A stretch of DNA of 64,000 nucleotides, from positions 1-64,000 of the forward strand of contig JACKKE010000009.1 of the NCBI GenBank assembly GCA_020637595.1, given 5' to 3'. Positions 63,713 to 64,000 of the stretch are shown here, piece after piece. The stretch's first letter is position 1, and the number at the start of each line of letters is the position of its first letter. The DNA comes from Rhodobacter sp. Its GTDB lineage: Bacteria; Pseudomonadota; Alphaproteobacteria; Rhodobacterales; Rhodobacteraceae. A program made the translations under genes and the position numbers. The notes under the pieces were generated by a model that had not been told where the DNA came from, did no database searches, and saw nothing but the letters and a program-made list of their open reading frames with translations.

Positions 63713-64000
63713 GTGACCCAAGCCCAGACCGATACGGCGCTGACCGACGACGTTCCCGGCTTTGTCCGGCTGCGCGTGAAGGCCGTGGTGCGCGAAACCG
63801 CCGATGCCAGTTCCCTCGTTTTCGACGTGCCCGCCGCCCAGGCCGAGGCGTTCCGCTATCGCCCCGGCCAGTTCCTGACGCTGCGCCAGATGGTCGGCGG
63901 CGAGGCGCTGTTGCGCAACTACTCGCTGGCCAGCGCGCCGGGCGTCGATGCCGACCCCAAGGTGACGATCAAGCGGGTGGCGGACGGGCGGGTCTCGAAC
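63713..64000 (+). CDS. FAD/NAD(P)-binding oxygenase reductase (partial, runs off the window)
   Basis: The first 96 codons of a ferredoxin-NADP reductase-type protein. YRPGQFLTLRQ (about 52-62) and RNYSLASAP (about 72-80) are the FAD-binding barrel motifs of class IA-type reductases that serve Rieske or diiron oxygenases (PaaE/KshB-like). The NAD domain and any 2Fe-2S domain lie beyond 64000. The start is GTG 63713 with ATGGAGGAG before it. Behind a MarR-type operator, it likely supplies electrons to an oxygenase or O-demethylase of the same aromatic regulon. Confidence 0.75.
   Translation, partial: MTQAQTDTALTDDVPGFVRLRVKAVVRETADASSLVFDVPAAQAEAFRYRPGQFLTLRQMVGGEALLRNYSLASAPGVDADPKVTIKRVADGRVSN

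Noticed and set aside
1..64000. CRISPR arrays, rRNA and complete tRNA genes
   Set aside because: No regularly spaced repeats and no rRNA-like or full cloverleaf sequence were seen on reading either strand.

Overview
The window is GC-rich, densely packed bacterial DNA with strong Shine-Dalgarno sites and many ATGA or TGATG gene overlaps. A CsgH-like gene beside curlin-like genes, TctABC and TRAP transporters, AtuA, several IclR regulators and a ligJ/ligK/ligB-type gene set point to an alphaproteobacterium, most likely Rhodobacterales/Paracoccaceae. This placement rests on gene content, not on a marker gene. No rRNA, complete tRNA or CRISPR array was seen. Almost everything is accessory catabolism, transport and its regulation.

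Layout. 1-2.6 kb: the 3' end of an IS5/IS427-type transposase, a divergent TetR-controlled cassette (YjbR/MmcQ, SnoaL-like, VOC) bracketed by 36-bp repeats that resemble a tRNA-Ser 3' end, and a decayed dctP remnant. 3.0-21.6 kb: a CoA-linked organic-acid catabolic island. It holds a CaiB/BaiF CoA-transferase, KPR/PanE-like reductase, MmgE/PrpD, AtuA, acyl-CoA dehydrogenase, FAD-linked 2-hydroxyacid oxidase, TctA-TctB-CoxG-TPP enzyme operon, divergent TctC, crotonase, MFS carrier and three IclR regulators. Four intergenic regions share the motif ATTC-N8-GAAT/A.

21.8-28.0 kb: a secretion/NAD-flavoured locus. It contains a small periplasmic protein, a TIR-TM-propeller protein, a four-gene curli-type operon and an NrtR-like Nudix/winged-helix regulator. 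Three of its promoters share GTGT-N7-ACAC. 28.4-32.6 kb: MBL-fold hydrolase, TauD dioxygenase, mandelate-racemase-type enolase and LysR. 32.6-43.9 kb: a leftward run LysR, SDR, GST, TRAP dctPQM, FAH-family, Ldh-family, second TauD, flavin reductase, zinc-type alcohol dehydrogenase and AbrB-type membrane protein.

44.0-64.0 kb: an aromatic (hydroxycinnamate / 4-hydroxybenzoate) regulon. It holds PobA, two RraA/LigK-type aldolases, a thiolase-fold protein lacking the usual cysteine, a DUF35-3-hydroxyacyl-CoA dehydrogenase fusion, a large acyl-CoA dehydrogenase and a MarR regulator. These are followed by a rightward operon: ABC solute-binding protein, feruloyl-CoA synthase-like ligase, crotonase, LigJ-like hydratase, two permeases, two ATPases, LigB-type dioxygenase and RraA-type aldolase, closed by a strong terminator. 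The window ends inside a flavin/NAD reductase gene. Four promoters of this region carry close copies of a palindrome near ATAAGGTAACCTTAT, the likely MarR operator. The picture is CoA activation and side-chain shortening of phenylpropenoids, hydroxylation to protocatechuate, and meta cleavage feeding OMA hydratase and CHA aldolase.
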